Below are positions 17,974 through 26,178 of a stretch of 64,000 bases of DNA, in pieces; within the stretch, counting starts at the first letter, position 1; each line of letters begins with the position of its first letter. This DNA is from Microbacterium sp. SA39 (GTDB taxonomy: Bacteria; Actinomycetota; Actinomycetes; Actinomycetales; Microbacteriaceae). The stretch spans positions 62,001-126,000 of the forward strand of contig NZ_JXRU01000036.1 of assembly GCF_000967865.1 (NCBI RefSeq). Reading direction: 5' to 3'. The notes below the pieces were generated by a model. It had not been told where the DNA came from, searched no databases, and was given only the letters and a program-made list of their open reading frames with translations. A program made the position numbers and the translations under genes.

Positions 17974-18019
17974 TGACACAGAAGAAGCCCCGCCGAATGG
18001 CGGGGCTTCTTCTGTGTCA
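17974..18019. terminator. Bidirectional terminator between DUF6264-like gene and fba
   Basis: Perfect 21-bp stem around a GAAT loop. The stem contains AGAAGAAGCCCCGCC, so either strand has a T-rich side (CTTCTTCT). Confidence 0.92.
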
Positions 18020-18030
18020 GCTGGAGTGGG

Positions 18031-19059
18031 TCAGCTCTGGGACTGGCCGTACGATCCGAGCTGGCGGGTGGACTGGACGACGCGGGCGGCCATCGCCGTC
18101 TCCGCGACCTTGCCCCAGGCGCGGGGGTCGTACTGCTTCTTGTTGCCGACCTCCCCGTCGACCTTCAGGACGCCGTCGTAGTTCTTGAACATGTAGTCGG
18201 CGATCGCACGCGTGTAGGCGTACTGTGTGTCGGTGTCGATGTTCATCTTGATGACGCCGTTCGCGACCGCGACCGCGATCTCGTCGTCGGTCGAGCCGGA
18301 GCCGCCGTGGAAGACGAGGTCGAGCGGCTTGGCACCCGTGTTGTACTTCGCGGCGACCTGCTGCTGGATCTCGCCCAGCAGTTCCGGACGCAGCTTCACG
18401 CCGCCCGGCTTGTACACACCGTGCACGTTGCCGAAGGTCAGGGCGGCGATGTAGCGGCCCTGCTCACCGAGACCGAGCGCCTGGACGGCCTGGTCGACAT
18501 CGGCGAACGTCGTGTAGAGCGCTTCGTTCGAGCCCTCGTGCTGGACGCCGTCCTCTTCGCCGCCGACGACGCCGATCTCGACCTCGAGGATGGCGTTGAT
18601 GGCCTTCATGCGGGGCAGGATGTCCTTGGCGATCTCGATGTTCTCTGCGAGGGGAACAGCCGAGCCGTCCCACATGTGGGACTGGAAGATCGGGTTGCGA
18701 CCGGCCTTGACCTCTTCTTCGGAGGCGGCGATCAGCGGCTCGACGAACCCGGCCAGCGCGTCCTTCGGGCAGTGGTCCGTGTGCAGCGCGACGGTGACCG
18801 GGTAGTTCTTGGCGACCTCGGTGGCGTAGCGGGCGAAGGCGAGGGCACCGGTGGCGCGCGCCTTGACGGTGTGACCGGCGAAGTAGTCGGCGCCACCGGT
18901 CGTCACCTGGATGATGCCGTCGGAGCCGGCCTCGGTGAGACCCTGCAGGACGGAGTTGATCGTCTGCGAGCTGGAGACGTTGAAAGCGGGGTACGCGAAG
19001 CCGCCGGCCTTCGCGCGGTCGAGCATTTCGGCGTACTGATCCGGGGTGGCGACGGGCAT
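18031..19059 (-). CDS. fba: Class II fructose-bisphosphate aldolase
   Basis: 342 residues. The zinc aldolase splits fructose 1,6-bisphosphate in glycolysis and makes it in gluconeogenesis. Motifs: FAYPAFNVSSSQTINSVL near the N-terminus; VALHTDHCPKDAL (catalytic Asp and a zinc His); the zinc-binding VEIGVVGGEEDG; FGNVHGVYKPGGVKL; and LVFHGGSGSTDDEI (phosphate binding). The open frame continues 30 codons further upstream, but the ATG at 19059 has AGGAGTT 6 nt before it and gives the normal PVATPDQYAEML start. It is next to and divergent from glpX, the opposing gluconeogenic enzyme. Confidence 0.97.
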   Translation of the reverse strand: MPVATPDQYAEMLDRAKAGGFAYPAFNVSSSQTINSVLQGLTEAGSDGIIQVTTGGADYFAGHTVKARATGALAFARYATEVAKNYPVTVALHTDHCPKDALAGFVEPLIAASEEEVKAGRNPIFQSHMWDGSAVPLAENIEIAKDILPRMKAINAILEVEIGVVGGEEDGVQHEGSNEALYTTFADVDQAVQALGLGEQGRYIAALTFGNVHGVYKPGGVKLRPELLGEIQQQVAAKYNTGAKPLDLVFHGGSGSTDDEIAVAVANGVIKMNIDTDTQYAYTRAIADYMFKNYDGVLKVDGEVGNKKQYDPRAWGKVAETAMAARVVQSTRQLGSYGQSQS

Positions 19060-19232
19060 GAGAACTCCTGCGATAGGGGAAGCCGGGACAGCTGTCACTC
19101 TATCGGGGTGCGTGAGCGGATGCCGCCGGCTCGTGGTCGCCCGGAGCACGCTTCCCCTACGAATCGGTTAAGAATCGCGATTCCTTCGCACGGAATGACC
19201 GTAAAGCCCGGCTGTTCGCGACGGACGCTGGC

Positions 19233-19238
19233 TAGGCT
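19233..19238 (+). promoter_or_regulatory. -10 box for leaderless glpX
   Basis: TAGGCT, then GGCCGC (6 nt), then ATG at 19245. Confidence 0.55.
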
Positions 19239-19244
19239 GGCCGC

Positions 19245-20231
19245 ATGGTGAGTCTGACAGCGGATCTGAGCCCTCTTCATCCCGACCGTAACCTCGCGAT
19301 GGAGCTGGTGCGCTCCACGGAGGCTGCGGCCATCCGTGCCGTGCCGTTCATCGGTCGTGGCGCGAAGGAGGCGGCGGACGGAGCCGCGGTCGACGCGATG
19401 AGGGCGTTCCTCGGCACGGTCGACTTCCAAGGGCGCGTCGTCATCGGCGAGGGCGAGAAGGACAACGCCCCGATGCTCTTCAACGGTGAGATCGTGGGCA
19501 CGGGACGCGGACCGCTGTGCGACATCGCTGTGGATCCCATCGACGGCACCTCTCTCACCGCGGCGGGTCGCCAGAACGCGCTCTCGGTGATCGCCGTCTC
19601 TGACCGCGGCACGATGCTCGACGCATCCTCCGTGTTCTACATGGACAAGCTCGTCACCGGGCCTGCGGGCGTCGGAGTCGTCGACATCCGCCTTCCCATC
19701 GGAGAGAACATCCGCAAGCTCGCGGGCGCACTCGGCAAGCCGGTCGACGAGATCGTCGTCTCGGTGCTCAACCGTCCGCGTCACGAGAAGCTCATCCAGG
19801 AGATCCGGGATGCCGGTGCCGGCACACGTCTGATGAGCGATGGCGACGTCGCCGGCGGGATCAATGCGGCGCGTCACGATGCGCGCACCGACATGTGCGT
19901 GGGCGTCGGCGGCAGCCCCGAGGGCATTGTGACCGCATGCGCTATCAAGGCGCTCGGGGGGCACATTCAGGGTCGCCTCTGGCCGCGCGACGATGACGAG
20001 CGCCAGCGGGGGATCGACGCCGGTCTCGACATGGACAAGGTCTATGAGGCCGACGACCTGGTGCAGGGCAAGAACACGATCTTCGTGGCGACCGGCGTCA
20101 CCGACGGCCAGCTCGTCGCGGGCGTGCGTCGTGAGCGCGGCTTCGTCTACACCGAGAGCGTCGTGCTGCGCGGGGCCTCGGGCACACTCCGCCGTATCGC
20201 CTCGGAGCACCTCGTCTCCAAGTGGCTCTGA
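19245..20231 (+). CDS. glpX: Class II fructose-1,6-bisphosphatase
   Basis: 328 residues. GlpX removes the 1-phosphate from fructose 1,6-bisphosphate in gluconeogenesis. The metal- and phosphate-binding motifs are VVIGEGEKDNAPML and DIAVDPIDGTSLTA, with later blocks SDGDVAGGINAA and VGGSPEGIVTACAIKALGG. It has the actinobacterial length. Its promoter region is shared with fba on the other strand, placing the two opposing steps of the same interconversion back to back. Confidence 0.97.
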   Translation: MVSLTADLSPLHPDRNLAMELVRSTEAAAIRAVPFIGRGAKEAADGAAVDAMRAFLGTVDFQGRVVIGEGEKDNAPMLFNGEIVGTGRGPLCDIAVDPIDGTSLTAAGRQNALSVIAVSDRGTMLDASSVFYMDKLVTGPAGVGVVDIRLPIGENIRKLAGALGKPVDEIVVSVLNRPRHEKLIQEIRDAGAGTRLMSDGDVAGGINAARHDARTDMCVGVGGSPEGIVTACAIKALGGHIQGRLWPRDDDERQRGIDAGLDMDKVYEADDLVQGKNTIFVATGVTDGQLVAGVRRERGFVYTESVVLRGASGTLRRIASEHLVSKWL

Positions 20232-20255
20232 ACCCCTGACGCGAAAGTCATCGTT

Positions 20256-20277
20256 ATCGACCCGGTACCGGGTCGAT
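20256..20277. repeat. 22-bp perfect palindrome after glpX
   Basis: The half-site ATCGACCCGGT is followed directly by its complement with no spacer. It could fold as a 9-bp hairpin with a GTAC loop (terminator) or act as a symmetric protein-binding site for the small gene at 20382. Confidence 0.6.
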
Positions 20278-20381
20278 GACGTCGTGATCCCCGGTTCCGG
20301 TGAGTGCCGTGTCACAATTGTCACTGGGTTTGTCGCCGTCGACGGAGCCGCCAGGCACCGCAGGCACAGGAGGGCGAACAG

Positions 20382-20666
20382 ATGACGACGCAGCACACGA
20401 GTGGCTCCAAGGCCGCTCCGACGAAGATCGTGACGACGAACACGGGGCGCATCCTTCGAGTGAGCGCTGATTCCGAGGTCGTCGCTCCGGCTCCGAGCGC
20501 TCCGCCTCAGACTTCGGTCAGTGACCCGGCCCGACGAGCCGATGTTCTCTTCCGCGTTCGGCGTGATGCCGGCCACGAGATCAGCGCCTGGTGGATGATC
20601 GGGGCCTTCCTCGCGACGAGCGGCCTCGTCATCGTGCTGCTGAGCGGCGTCCCGGGCGCTGCCTGA
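20382..20666 (+). CDS. Small membrane protein of unknown function
   Basis: 94 residues. A polar N-terminal half (about 1-65) contains a proline-rich linker (APAPSAPPQT) and the basic RRADVLFRVRRDAGHEIS. One C-terminal transmembrane helix follows (about 68-90, WWMIGAFLATSGLVIVLLSGV). It is probably a tail-anchored protein. AGGAGGG lies 8 nt before the ATG at 20382, which rules out the longer frame from 20304. No family was recognised. Confidence 0.7.
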   Translation: MTTQHTSGSKAAPTKIVTTNTGRILRVSADSEVVAPAPSAPPQTSVSDPARRADVLFRVRRDAGHEISAWWMIGAFLATSGLVIVLLSGVPGAA

Positions 20667-20698
20667 ACTTTCTTCGCCTGCGCTGCTTCTCGACTGGC

Positions 20699-21994
20699 CT
20701 ACGCGTCTCGCCTGATCTGCCCGTCGTCCAGTCGTGCGCGCACGTTGCCGACATCGGCGCGCACGGTGATCTCTGACTTCTCGTCGAGTGTGAATTCTTC
20801 GTGGACGGGCCGTTCGTCGTCGACGCTGATGAGCTCCGGTGCGCTGAACCGACGGGTGGTCCCTGCAGTCACTGCGGGCGCGGTCGCGAGACCAGCCGCG
20901 TCGATCCCCGGGAACTGCCGCGCTGTCACGAGCACGCGGTTCTCGAGGGAGCCGGCGAACTTGTTGTAGCTGTCGACCGTGCGCTCGAGCGCACGTCGCA
21001 GATCGTCGGCGTGTCCGGCGAGGGTGCCGAGTCGCTCGTAGAGCTGCGTTCCGAGATTGAGGAGCGCACGAGCCTCGGTCGACACCTCCTGCTGAGTCCA
21101 GGTGTAGGCGACGGTCTTCAGCACAGCGAAGAGGTTCACCGGTGACGCCAGCGCGACACGGCGAGTGAAGGCGTAGTCGAGCAGCGTGGGGTCTTCGTCG
21201 AGCGCCGCGGCCAGCAGCGATTCGCTCGGCAGGAAGCAGATCACGAATTCGGGGCTGGCGTCGAGACCCGACCAGTAGGACTTCTTGGCGAGTGCGTCGA
21301 TATGAGCGCGGACGGCCCTGACGTGCTTCTGCATGTGGGCACGCCGTTGCAGTTCGTGCGCGTCGCCGGTGGGCAGAGCGGACGCCTCGAGGTACGCATC
21401 GAGCGGAACCTTGGCGTCGACCGCGATCGAAGTCCCGCCCGCCAGCCGCACGACCATGTCGGGACGCCCGATGCCGTGGTCCGACGAGATGGTCGACTGG
21501 AGGTCGAAATCGACGTGCCGCGTGAGACCTGCGGCCTCGACCACCCGACGCAGCTGCGTCTCACCCCAGACGCCGCGTGTCGCGGTGGAGCGGAGGGCGC
21601 CGGCCAGCGTCTCGGTCGTCGTGCGCAGCGCCTCGTCGGATTCCTGTGCCCGCCGCAGCTGCTCGGCGAGCGTTCCGAACTGCGCCTGCCGCTCCTGCTC
21701 GATCGCCGTGACCTTCGACTGCATCTGTTGCAGGCTCTCGCGGACCGGAGCGAGTGCCGTGAGTACGGCGTTCTGCTGCTGTACCCGCAAGGCCTCGGCG
21801 CGCTGTTCGGTGCGGGCGTGCTCGACCGCGTCCCGGTAGAGGTCGTACTGGCGGTCGCGGTCGTCGCGGGCCGCGGCGAGCTCTGCCTCGGCGCGCGCGA
21901 GATCTGCTGCCCCGCGGCCTGCCCGCAGGAACCAGCCCACGGCCGCACCCACCGCAAGAGCGACGAGGATCAGAACGAGCGAGAGTGCATCCAT
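20699..21994 (-). CDS. rmuC: DNA recombination protein RmuC
   Basis: 431 residues starting at ATG 21994. RmuC is a membrane-anchored, nuclease-like protein that limits inversions at inverted repeats. Layout: one N-terminal helix (about 3-20, LSLVLILVALAVGAAVGWFL); a long coiled coil (about 25-125, ARAEAELAAARDDRDRQYDLYRDAVEHART onward); then the RmuC domain with RGVWGETQLRRVVEAAGL, RPDMVVRLAGGTSIAVDAKVPLDAYLEA and the VICFLPSESLLAAALDEDP segment. The frame is open much further upstream and in-frame ATGs at 22003 and 22024 are possible starts; the choice of 21994 is tentative. Confidence 0.9.
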   Translation of the reverse strand: MDALSLVLILVALAVGAAVGWFLRAGRGAADLARAEAELAAARDDRDRQYDLYRDAVEHARTEQRAEALRVQQQNAVLTALAPVRESLQQMQSKVTAIEQERQAQFGTLAEQLRRAQESDEALRTTTETLAGALRSTATRGVWGETQLRRVVEAAGLTRHVDFDLQSTISSDHGIGRPDMVVRLAGGTSIAVDAKVPLDAYLEASALPTGDAHELQRRAHMQKHVRAVRAHIDALAKKSYWSGLDASPEFVICFLPSESLLAAALDEDPTLLDYAFTRRVALASPVNLFAVLKTVAYTWTQQEVSTEARALLNLGTQLYERLGTLAGHADDLRRALERTVDSYNKFAGSLENRVLVTARQFPGIDAAGLATAPAVTAGTTRRFSAPELISVDDERPVHEEFTLDEKSEITVRADVGNVRARLDDGQIRRDA

Positions 21995-22059
21995 GTGTCT
22001 CATGATGCGGCCGGCATCCGACATTGCGATGCCGCCCCGCTCGAACGGGGCGATCCCGG

Positions 22060-22653
22060 TCAGGCGACGGCGCGTTCCAGCCCGGGGACGGCGGGTTCCG
22101 TCACGCGCACGCTGAGGGCGTCGGCCAGGGCGAACACGTCGGACGCCTCGAAGCGGCGTGCCGCATCGATGACGATCTGCGCGCACGCGCGGGCATCGGC
22201 GAGGGCATCGTGGTGCGAGAACTCCGCGAAGCCCGCAGCGGCCGCTGCCATTGGCAGGCGGTACGAGTCGAGCTGATAGGTCTTGCGCGCGACCTGCAGG
22301 CTGCACAGCGACCGGTATGGCGGGCACAGCAGGCCGGTGGCTTCGGCAGCCCGACGGAGCACGTTCAGGTCGAATCCCGCGTTGTGCGCGACGAGGACGT
22401 CGGCGCCGGCGAAGCCGCACAGCCGGTCGAACTGGTCCACCCAGGTCGCAGCAGACAGCACATCGGTCGGACGGATGCCGTGGATCCGCACGTTCCACTC
22501 CTGGAACTCGTCGTGGCCGGGCGGCGGCTGGATCAGCCAGCCGGCCGTGGCGACGACCTCCCCGCCGCGCACGCGGACGAGTCCGACGGAACAGGCAGAA
22601 GCAGGGCTGGAGTTCGCGGTCTCGAAGTCGATCGCAGTGAAGTCCAGTGGCAC
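22060..22653 (-). CDS. DEDDh-family 3'-5' exonuclease (DnaQ-like)
   Basis: 197 residues. The three exonuclease motifs are present: DFTAIDFETANSSP (two acidic metal ligands, about D8 and E10), VLVAHNAGFDLNVL (Asp) and FSHHDALADARACAQIV (His and the last Asp). This is the proofreading fold of DNA polymerase III epsilon, here as a free-standing enzyme without a helicase or BRCT domain. The frame is open to 22734, but that would overlap the divergent methyltransferase gene; the GTG at 22653 begins the fold cleanly. Confidence 0.9.
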   Translation of the reverse strand: MPLDFTAIDFETANSSPASACSVGLVRVRGGEVVATAGWLIQPPPGHDEFQEWNVRIHGIRPTDVLSAATWVDQFDRLCGFAGADVLVAHNAGFDLNVLRRAAEATGLLCPPYRSLCSLQVARKTYQLDSYRLPMAAAAAGFAEFSHHDALADARACAQIVIDAARRFEASDVFALADALSVRVTEPAVPGLERAVA

Positions 22654-22700
22654 GGGTCCACTGTCCCTCGCGATCTCGTCATCGGATCTCAGGCTCGCCG

Positions 22701-22706
22701 TAGGCT
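22701..22706 (+). promoter_or_regulatory. -10 box for leaderless methyltransferase gene
   Basis: TAGGCT, then GGCGAT (6 nt), then ATG at 22713. Confidence 0.55.
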
Positions 22707-22712
22707 GGCGAT

Positions 22713-23453
22713 ATGACGGACGAGCAGGCGACATCCTTCGGCGTGCAGGCTCACAGCTACGAGGTCGGACGGCCCGAGTACCCGTTCGACGCGGTGGCCT
22801 GGATGCTCGACGCCCTGCCGCACGGATCCCGCCGCATCGCGGACGTAGGCGCCGGAACCGGCAAGCTCACGCGCACGCTGCTCGGCGCCCCGGATGCCGA
22901 GGTCGTCGCGGTCGACCCCGACCCCGCCATGCTCGCGACCCTGCGCACCGCTGTTCCCGGGGTCCCCGCGTTCGTGGGGACGGCAGAGCGCCTCCCGCTG
23001 CCGGATGACAGCGTCGACGCCGTCGTGCTCGGGCAGGCGTGGCACTGGGTCGAGCCGGTCGCGGCATCCGCGGAGATCGGACGAGTCGTCCGGCACGGGG
23101 GAGTGCTCGGACTGATCTGGAACATCCGCGACGAGCGGATCGACTGGGTGAAGAAGCTGACCGAGATCATGCACGGCAGCAATGCCGAGGTCATGCTCGC
23201 CGCGGGCGATCCCGTCGTCTCGGCGCCGTTCGGCCCGCTCGCGCAGGAGCGCTGGGAGTGGGTGCGTCCGATCACCCGCGAGCTGCTGCACGTCATGGCG
23301 GCGTCGCGGAGCTACGTGATCACGGCATCCCATGAAGAGAAGGCGCGCATCCGACGCGACATGGACGCGCTCTTCGACGATCTCGGCCTGCACGGCGACG
23401 ACACCATCGACCTGCCGTACGTGACGCGCGCGTTCCGCGCGGTGCGCGACTGA
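22713..23453 (+). CDS. Class I SAM-dependent methyltransferase
   Basis: 246 residues. SAM-binding motif I is IADVGAGTGKLTRTLL (about 42-57). The acidic residue after the second strand is in EVVAVDPDPAML; motif IV is VDAVVLGQAWHWVEP, where AWHW is typical of the UbiE/YafE-like Methyltransf_11 group. The C-terminal half differs from menaquinone and ubiquinone methylases, so the substrate is unknown. It stands alone between the exonuclease and ychF. Confidence 0.9.
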   Translation: MTDEQATSFGVQAHSYEVGRPEYPFDAVAWMLDALPHGSRRIADVGAGTGKLTRTLLGAPDAEVVAVDPDPAMLATLRTAVPGVPAFVGTAERLPLPDDSVDAVVLGQAWHWVEPVAASAEIGRVVRHGGVLGLIWNIRDERIDWVKKLTEIMHGSNAEVMLAAGDPVVSAPFGPLAQERWEWVRPITRELLHVMAASRSYVITASHEEKARIRRDMDALFDDLGLHGDDTIDLPYVTRAFRAVRD

Positions 23454-23485
23454 ACCGCCCACGGTTCCGGGCAGCGCGCGACAGG

Positions 23486-23491
23486 TAGACT
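23486..23491 (+). promoter_or_regulatory. -10 box upstream of ychF
   Basis: TAGACT ends 8 nt before the GTG at 23500. The transcript is leaderless or nearly so. Confidence 0.5.
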
Positions 23492-23499
23492 CGTCCTCC

Positions 23500-24573
23500 G
23501 TGGCTCTCACTATCGGCATCGTCGGCCTGCCCAACGTCGGCAAGTCCACCCTCTTCAACGCACTCACCAAGAACGACGTGCTCGCGGCGAACTATCCGTT
23601 CGCGACGATCGAGCCGAACGTCGGCGTGGTGAACCTGCCCGATCCGCGTCTCGACACGCTCGCGGAGATCTTCGGCAGTGAGCGGATCCTCCCCGCGGCG
23701 GTCTCCTTCGTCGACATCGCCGGCATCGTCCGCGGCGCGAGCGAGGGCGAGGGGCTGGGCAACAAGTTCCTCGCGAACATTCGTGAAGCGGATGCCATCG
23801 CGCAGGTCGTCCGCGGTTTCTCCGACGACGACGTGGTGCACGTGGACGGCGCGGTGAATCCGGCGTCCGACATGGAGACGATCAACGCCGAGCTCATGCT
23901 CGCCGACCTCGAGACCGTCGAGAAGGCGATCAGCCGTTACGAGAAGGAAGTGCGCGGCAAGAAGATCGAGCCGGTCGTGCTCGAGACGGCGATCGCCGCG
24001 AAGGATGCTCTGGAGCGCGGTGTGCTGCTCTCGGTCGCCGGCATCGACCTCACGCCGATCCGCGAGCTCGGATTGCTCACCGCCAAGCCCGTCATCTTCG
24101 TCTTCAACGTCGATGAGGGCGTGCTGACGGATGCTGCGCGCAAGGCGGAGCTCGCTGCTCTCGTCGCGCCCGCGAAGGCGATCTTCCTCGACGCGAAGAT
24201 CGAGTCCGAACTGATCGACCTCGACCCGGAGGATGCCGCGGAGCTGCTGGCATCGACCGGCCAGGATGAGTCGGGCCTCGATCAGCTCGCGCGAATCGGC
24301 TTCGACACGCTGGGACTGCAGACGTACCTGACCGCAGGGCCCAAGGAGGCCCGCGCGTGGACGATCCCCCAGGGATCGAAGGCACCGCAGGCCGCCGGCG
24401 TCATCCACACCGACTTCGAGAAGGGCTTCATCAAGGCGGAGATCGTCTCCTTCGAGGATCTCGTCGAGACGGGTTCCGTCGTCGAGGCCCGTGCCAAGGG
24501 CAAGGCGCGCCTCGAAGGCAAGGACTACGTCATGAAAGACGGCGATGTCGTGGAGTTCCGCTTCAACAACTGA
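23500..24573 (+). CDS. ychF: Redox-regulated ATPase YchF (Obg family)
   Basis: 357 residues. This Obg-like P-loop protein prefers ATP and binds ribosomes. Walker A is GLPNVGKSTLFNAL (about 7-20). The G2/G3 region is FVDIAGIVRGASEGEGLGNKFL, and the altered specificity motif is FVFNVDE where GTPases have NKxD. A coiled-coil insert (about 130-200) and the C-terminal TGS domain (QGSKAPQAAGVIHTDFEKGFIKAEI) are complete. The ending YVMKDGDVVEFRFNN is normal. Confidence 0.97.
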   Translation: MALTIGIVGLPNVGKSTLFNALTKNDVLAANYPFATIEPNVGVVNLPDPRLDTLAEIFGSERILPAAVSFVDIAGIVRGASEGEGLGNKFLANIREADAIAQVVRGFSDDDVVHVDGAVNPASDMETINAELMLADLETVEKAISRYEKEVRGKKIEPVVLETAIAAKDALERGVLLSVAGIDLTPIRELGLLTAKPVIFVFNVDEGVLTDAARKAELAALVAPAKAIFLDAKIESELIDLDPEDAAELLASTGQDESGLDQLARIGFDTLGLQTYLTAGPKEARAWTIPQGSKAPQAAGVIHTDFEKGFIKAEIVSFEDLVETGSVVEARAKGKARLEGKDYVMKDGDVVEFRFNN

Positions 24574-24618
24574 GCGGGCGGGGACGTCAGACCGAGATGC
24601 TGAACCTCGACAACGATC

Positions 24619-24644
24619 GCGTGATATCGTGCTTGATATCACGC
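24619..24644. promoter_or_regulatory. Operator of the FitAB-type toxin-antitoxin pair
   Basis: Perfect inverted repeat: GCGTGATATC and GATATCACGC separated by 6 nt, 18 nt ahead of the antitoxin ATG and just before its GAGGAGGTG ribosome site. It is the expected place for autorepression by the RHH antitoxin with its toxin. Confidence 0.8.
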
Positions 24645-24661
24645 GAGGAGGTGATCAGGCG

Positions 24662-24895
24662 ATGGCGTCCATCATCGTCCGCGGACTCGACGACTCGGTC
24701 AAGGAACAGCTCGCCGCGAAGGCACGGAGCCACGGGCGTTCCATGGAGGCCGAGGTTCGTGACATTCTGACCAAGGCAGCGACCGGACCGCACATCGGCT
24801 TGGCACTCGCGCGGGCTGCTCAACAGGTGGGCGGCGCTGGAGATCTCACGATCCCGGAGCGCAGTGACAGCGCGCGAGCGGTTGCCTTCGAGTGA
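24662..24895 (+). CDS. FitA-type ribbon-helix-helix antitoxin
   Basis: 77 residues starting at the ATG at 24662, after a strong GAGGAGGTGATC site. Residues 1-40 form a ribbon-helix-helix (ASIIVRGLDDSVKEQLAAKARSHGRSMEAEVRDIL), which binds the palindrome just upstream. The C-terminal part (about 45-77) should thread into the toxin active site. The stop overlaps the toxin start by 4 bases (GTGA), the usual arrangement for this family. Earlier in-frame codons back to 24545 are antisense or noncoding. Confidence 0.92.
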   Translation: MASIIVRGLDDSVKEQLAAKARSHGRSMEAEVRDILTKAATGPHIGLALARAAQQVGGAGDLTIPERSDSARAVAFE

Positions 24896-25311
24896 TAGTC
24901 CTCGACACGAACGTCATCTCTGAAGTCTTTCGGTCGACCCCGAACGGCGGGGTTCTGGCTTGGCTTGAATCACTCGCCGGCGACGTCGCGATCACCGCGG
25001 TGACCCTGGCCGAGCTACTGGCGGGAGTGGGCCGACTCCCTGATGGTCGGCGAAAGGACGAGTTGTCCGCTCGCATTGCAGAGGCGATTGAGCCTTTCCG
25101 TGGCGGCCGTTCGATTCTGGCCTTCGATGACATCGCCGCGACTCACTACGCGGATGTCCTGCTCGCGCGAGAATCCGCCGGGCTTCCGATCAGTACGGCG
25201 GACGCGCAGATCGCTGCCATCTGCCTCGCGAATGAAGCGACGTGCGCCACTCGCAACACCAGCGACTTCTTGCACACCGGAGTCGACCTGATCAACCCGT
25301 GGGCGGCGTGA
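24892..25311 (+). CDS. PIN-domain toxin (VapC/FitB type)
   Basis: 139 residues. PIN nucleases use a cluster of acidic residues to cut RNA; here D5 (MIVLDTNVISEVFR), the Glu in VTLAELLAG (about residue 42), and the two Asp of ISTADAQIAAICL are all present, followed by ATCATRNTSDFLHTGVDLINPW. The toxin is intact, and the FitA-type antitoxin precedes it with a 4-base overlap. It inhibits growth when free of antitoxin; the RNA target is unknown. Confidence 0.93.
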   Translation: MIVLDTNVISEVFRSTPNGGVLAWLESLAGDVAITAVTLAELLAGVGRLPDGRRKDELSARIAEAIEPFRGGRSILAFDDIAATHYADVLLARESAGLPISTADAQIAAICLANEATCATRNTSDFLHTGVDLINPWAA

Positions 25312-25314
25312 CGT

Positions 25315-26094
25315 CTATCCCCGCCGGTCGACGTCCCCGCTCAACACCTCTGGCCATGCTTGGACATCTTCCGGGGTGTGCGCGACCGTCAGTGTTGAAT
25401 GCGGAAGCAACACGGCGAGAGATTCCGCGGTCGACAGTGGATGGCCCGGATCGTCCACCCACGCCAAGATCGTCGTCTGCACCTCGACCCGGGCGACGGC
25501 CTCCGGAGCAGGCAGGTCGCTGAGCGCCGCGCCACGCAGCAACGACGGCAGGAGAGCGTCGGCGACGTCGGGCGACGTCTCGGGCGCGCCGACGGTGGCC
25601 GGGGGCGGCGGTGATTCGCTCGTGGCAGCGAGGAACGCCTCGACACCGTCGGATTCGATGAGCGCCGCCGCAGCTCGGTAGTTCGTGGCCTGTGCCGGTC
25701 TGGTCTTCCACGCGGTGGGTGGCACCATGAGCGTGAGCCCGGTGAAGCGGTCCGGCTCGAGCGACGCAGCGTGCAGAAGAGTGGCGGCACCCATGGAAGG
25801 ACCGACTCCGTGGACGCGTTCGCCCGGGAACCAGTGGTCGAGCAACCGCAGGAGATCCTCGGCAAGGTTCTGCCAGCGATAGTCCTCGGGCACCTTTCGC
25901 CCGGTCGACCTGCCATGGCCGCGCGCGTCGTAGCGCAGCAGTCGTGTTCCGCTGAGCCCTCGGCCGAGGTCGAGATTGAGCACCCGATCGCGGGCGCGGC
26001 TCGACGTGAGGCCATGCAGCTGGACGACCGGGTGTCCGCCTTCATCGCTCAGGGCGACAGCCAGCTCCGCTCCGGGTACCTCGAAAGTGGGCAT
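25315..26094 (-). CDS. Alpha/beta hydrolase
   Basis: 259 residues. It has the alpha/beta hydrolase fold with VVQLHGLTSSRARD (oxyanion loop), LRYDARGHGRSTG and the nucleophile elbow GVGPSMGAATLL (Ser about 104). A late Asp is in ILAWVDDPGHPLS. The final His should lie in LTVAHTPEDVQAWPEVL. The ATG at 26094 has GAGGAG 6 nt upstream; the frame is open beyond it to 26202 but would cross the divergent neighbour's control region. It ends 3 bases after the convergent toxin gene. The substrate is unknown. Confidence 0.88.
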   Translation of the reverse strand: MPTFEVPGAELAVALSDEGGHPVVQLHGLTSSRARDRVLNLDLGRGLSGTRLLRYDARGHGRSTGRKVPEDYRWQNLAEDLLRLLDHWFPGERVHGVGPSMGAATLLHAASLEPDRFTGLTLMVPPTAWKTRPAQATNYRAAAALIESDGVEAFLAATSESPPPPATVGAPETSPDVADALLPSLLRGAALSDLPAPEAVARVEVQTTILAWVDDPGHPLSTAESLAVLLPHSTLTVAHTPEDVQAWPEVLSGDVDRRG

Positions 26095-26152
26095 CAGGCT
26101 CCTCGATCGGTGGCTGACCGCGTCGGGTCGGGCAGTCACGTTGAGTTTCAGA

Positions 26153-26168
26153 TTATCCGTGGCGATAA
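26153..26168. promoter_or_regulatory. Short palindrome between hydrolase and condensation-GNAT genes
   Basis: TTATC and GATAA flank 6 nt in the 84-bp divergent gap. It is a possible shared operator or back-to-back -10 region. Confidence 0.35.
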
Positions 26169-26178
26169 GGTACTGCCC

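Noticed and set aside
25771..26178. Upstream extension of the condensation-GNAT frame
   Set aside because: It lies antisense over the hydrolase, which has a ribosome site and motifs; the condensation fold begins at ATG 26179.
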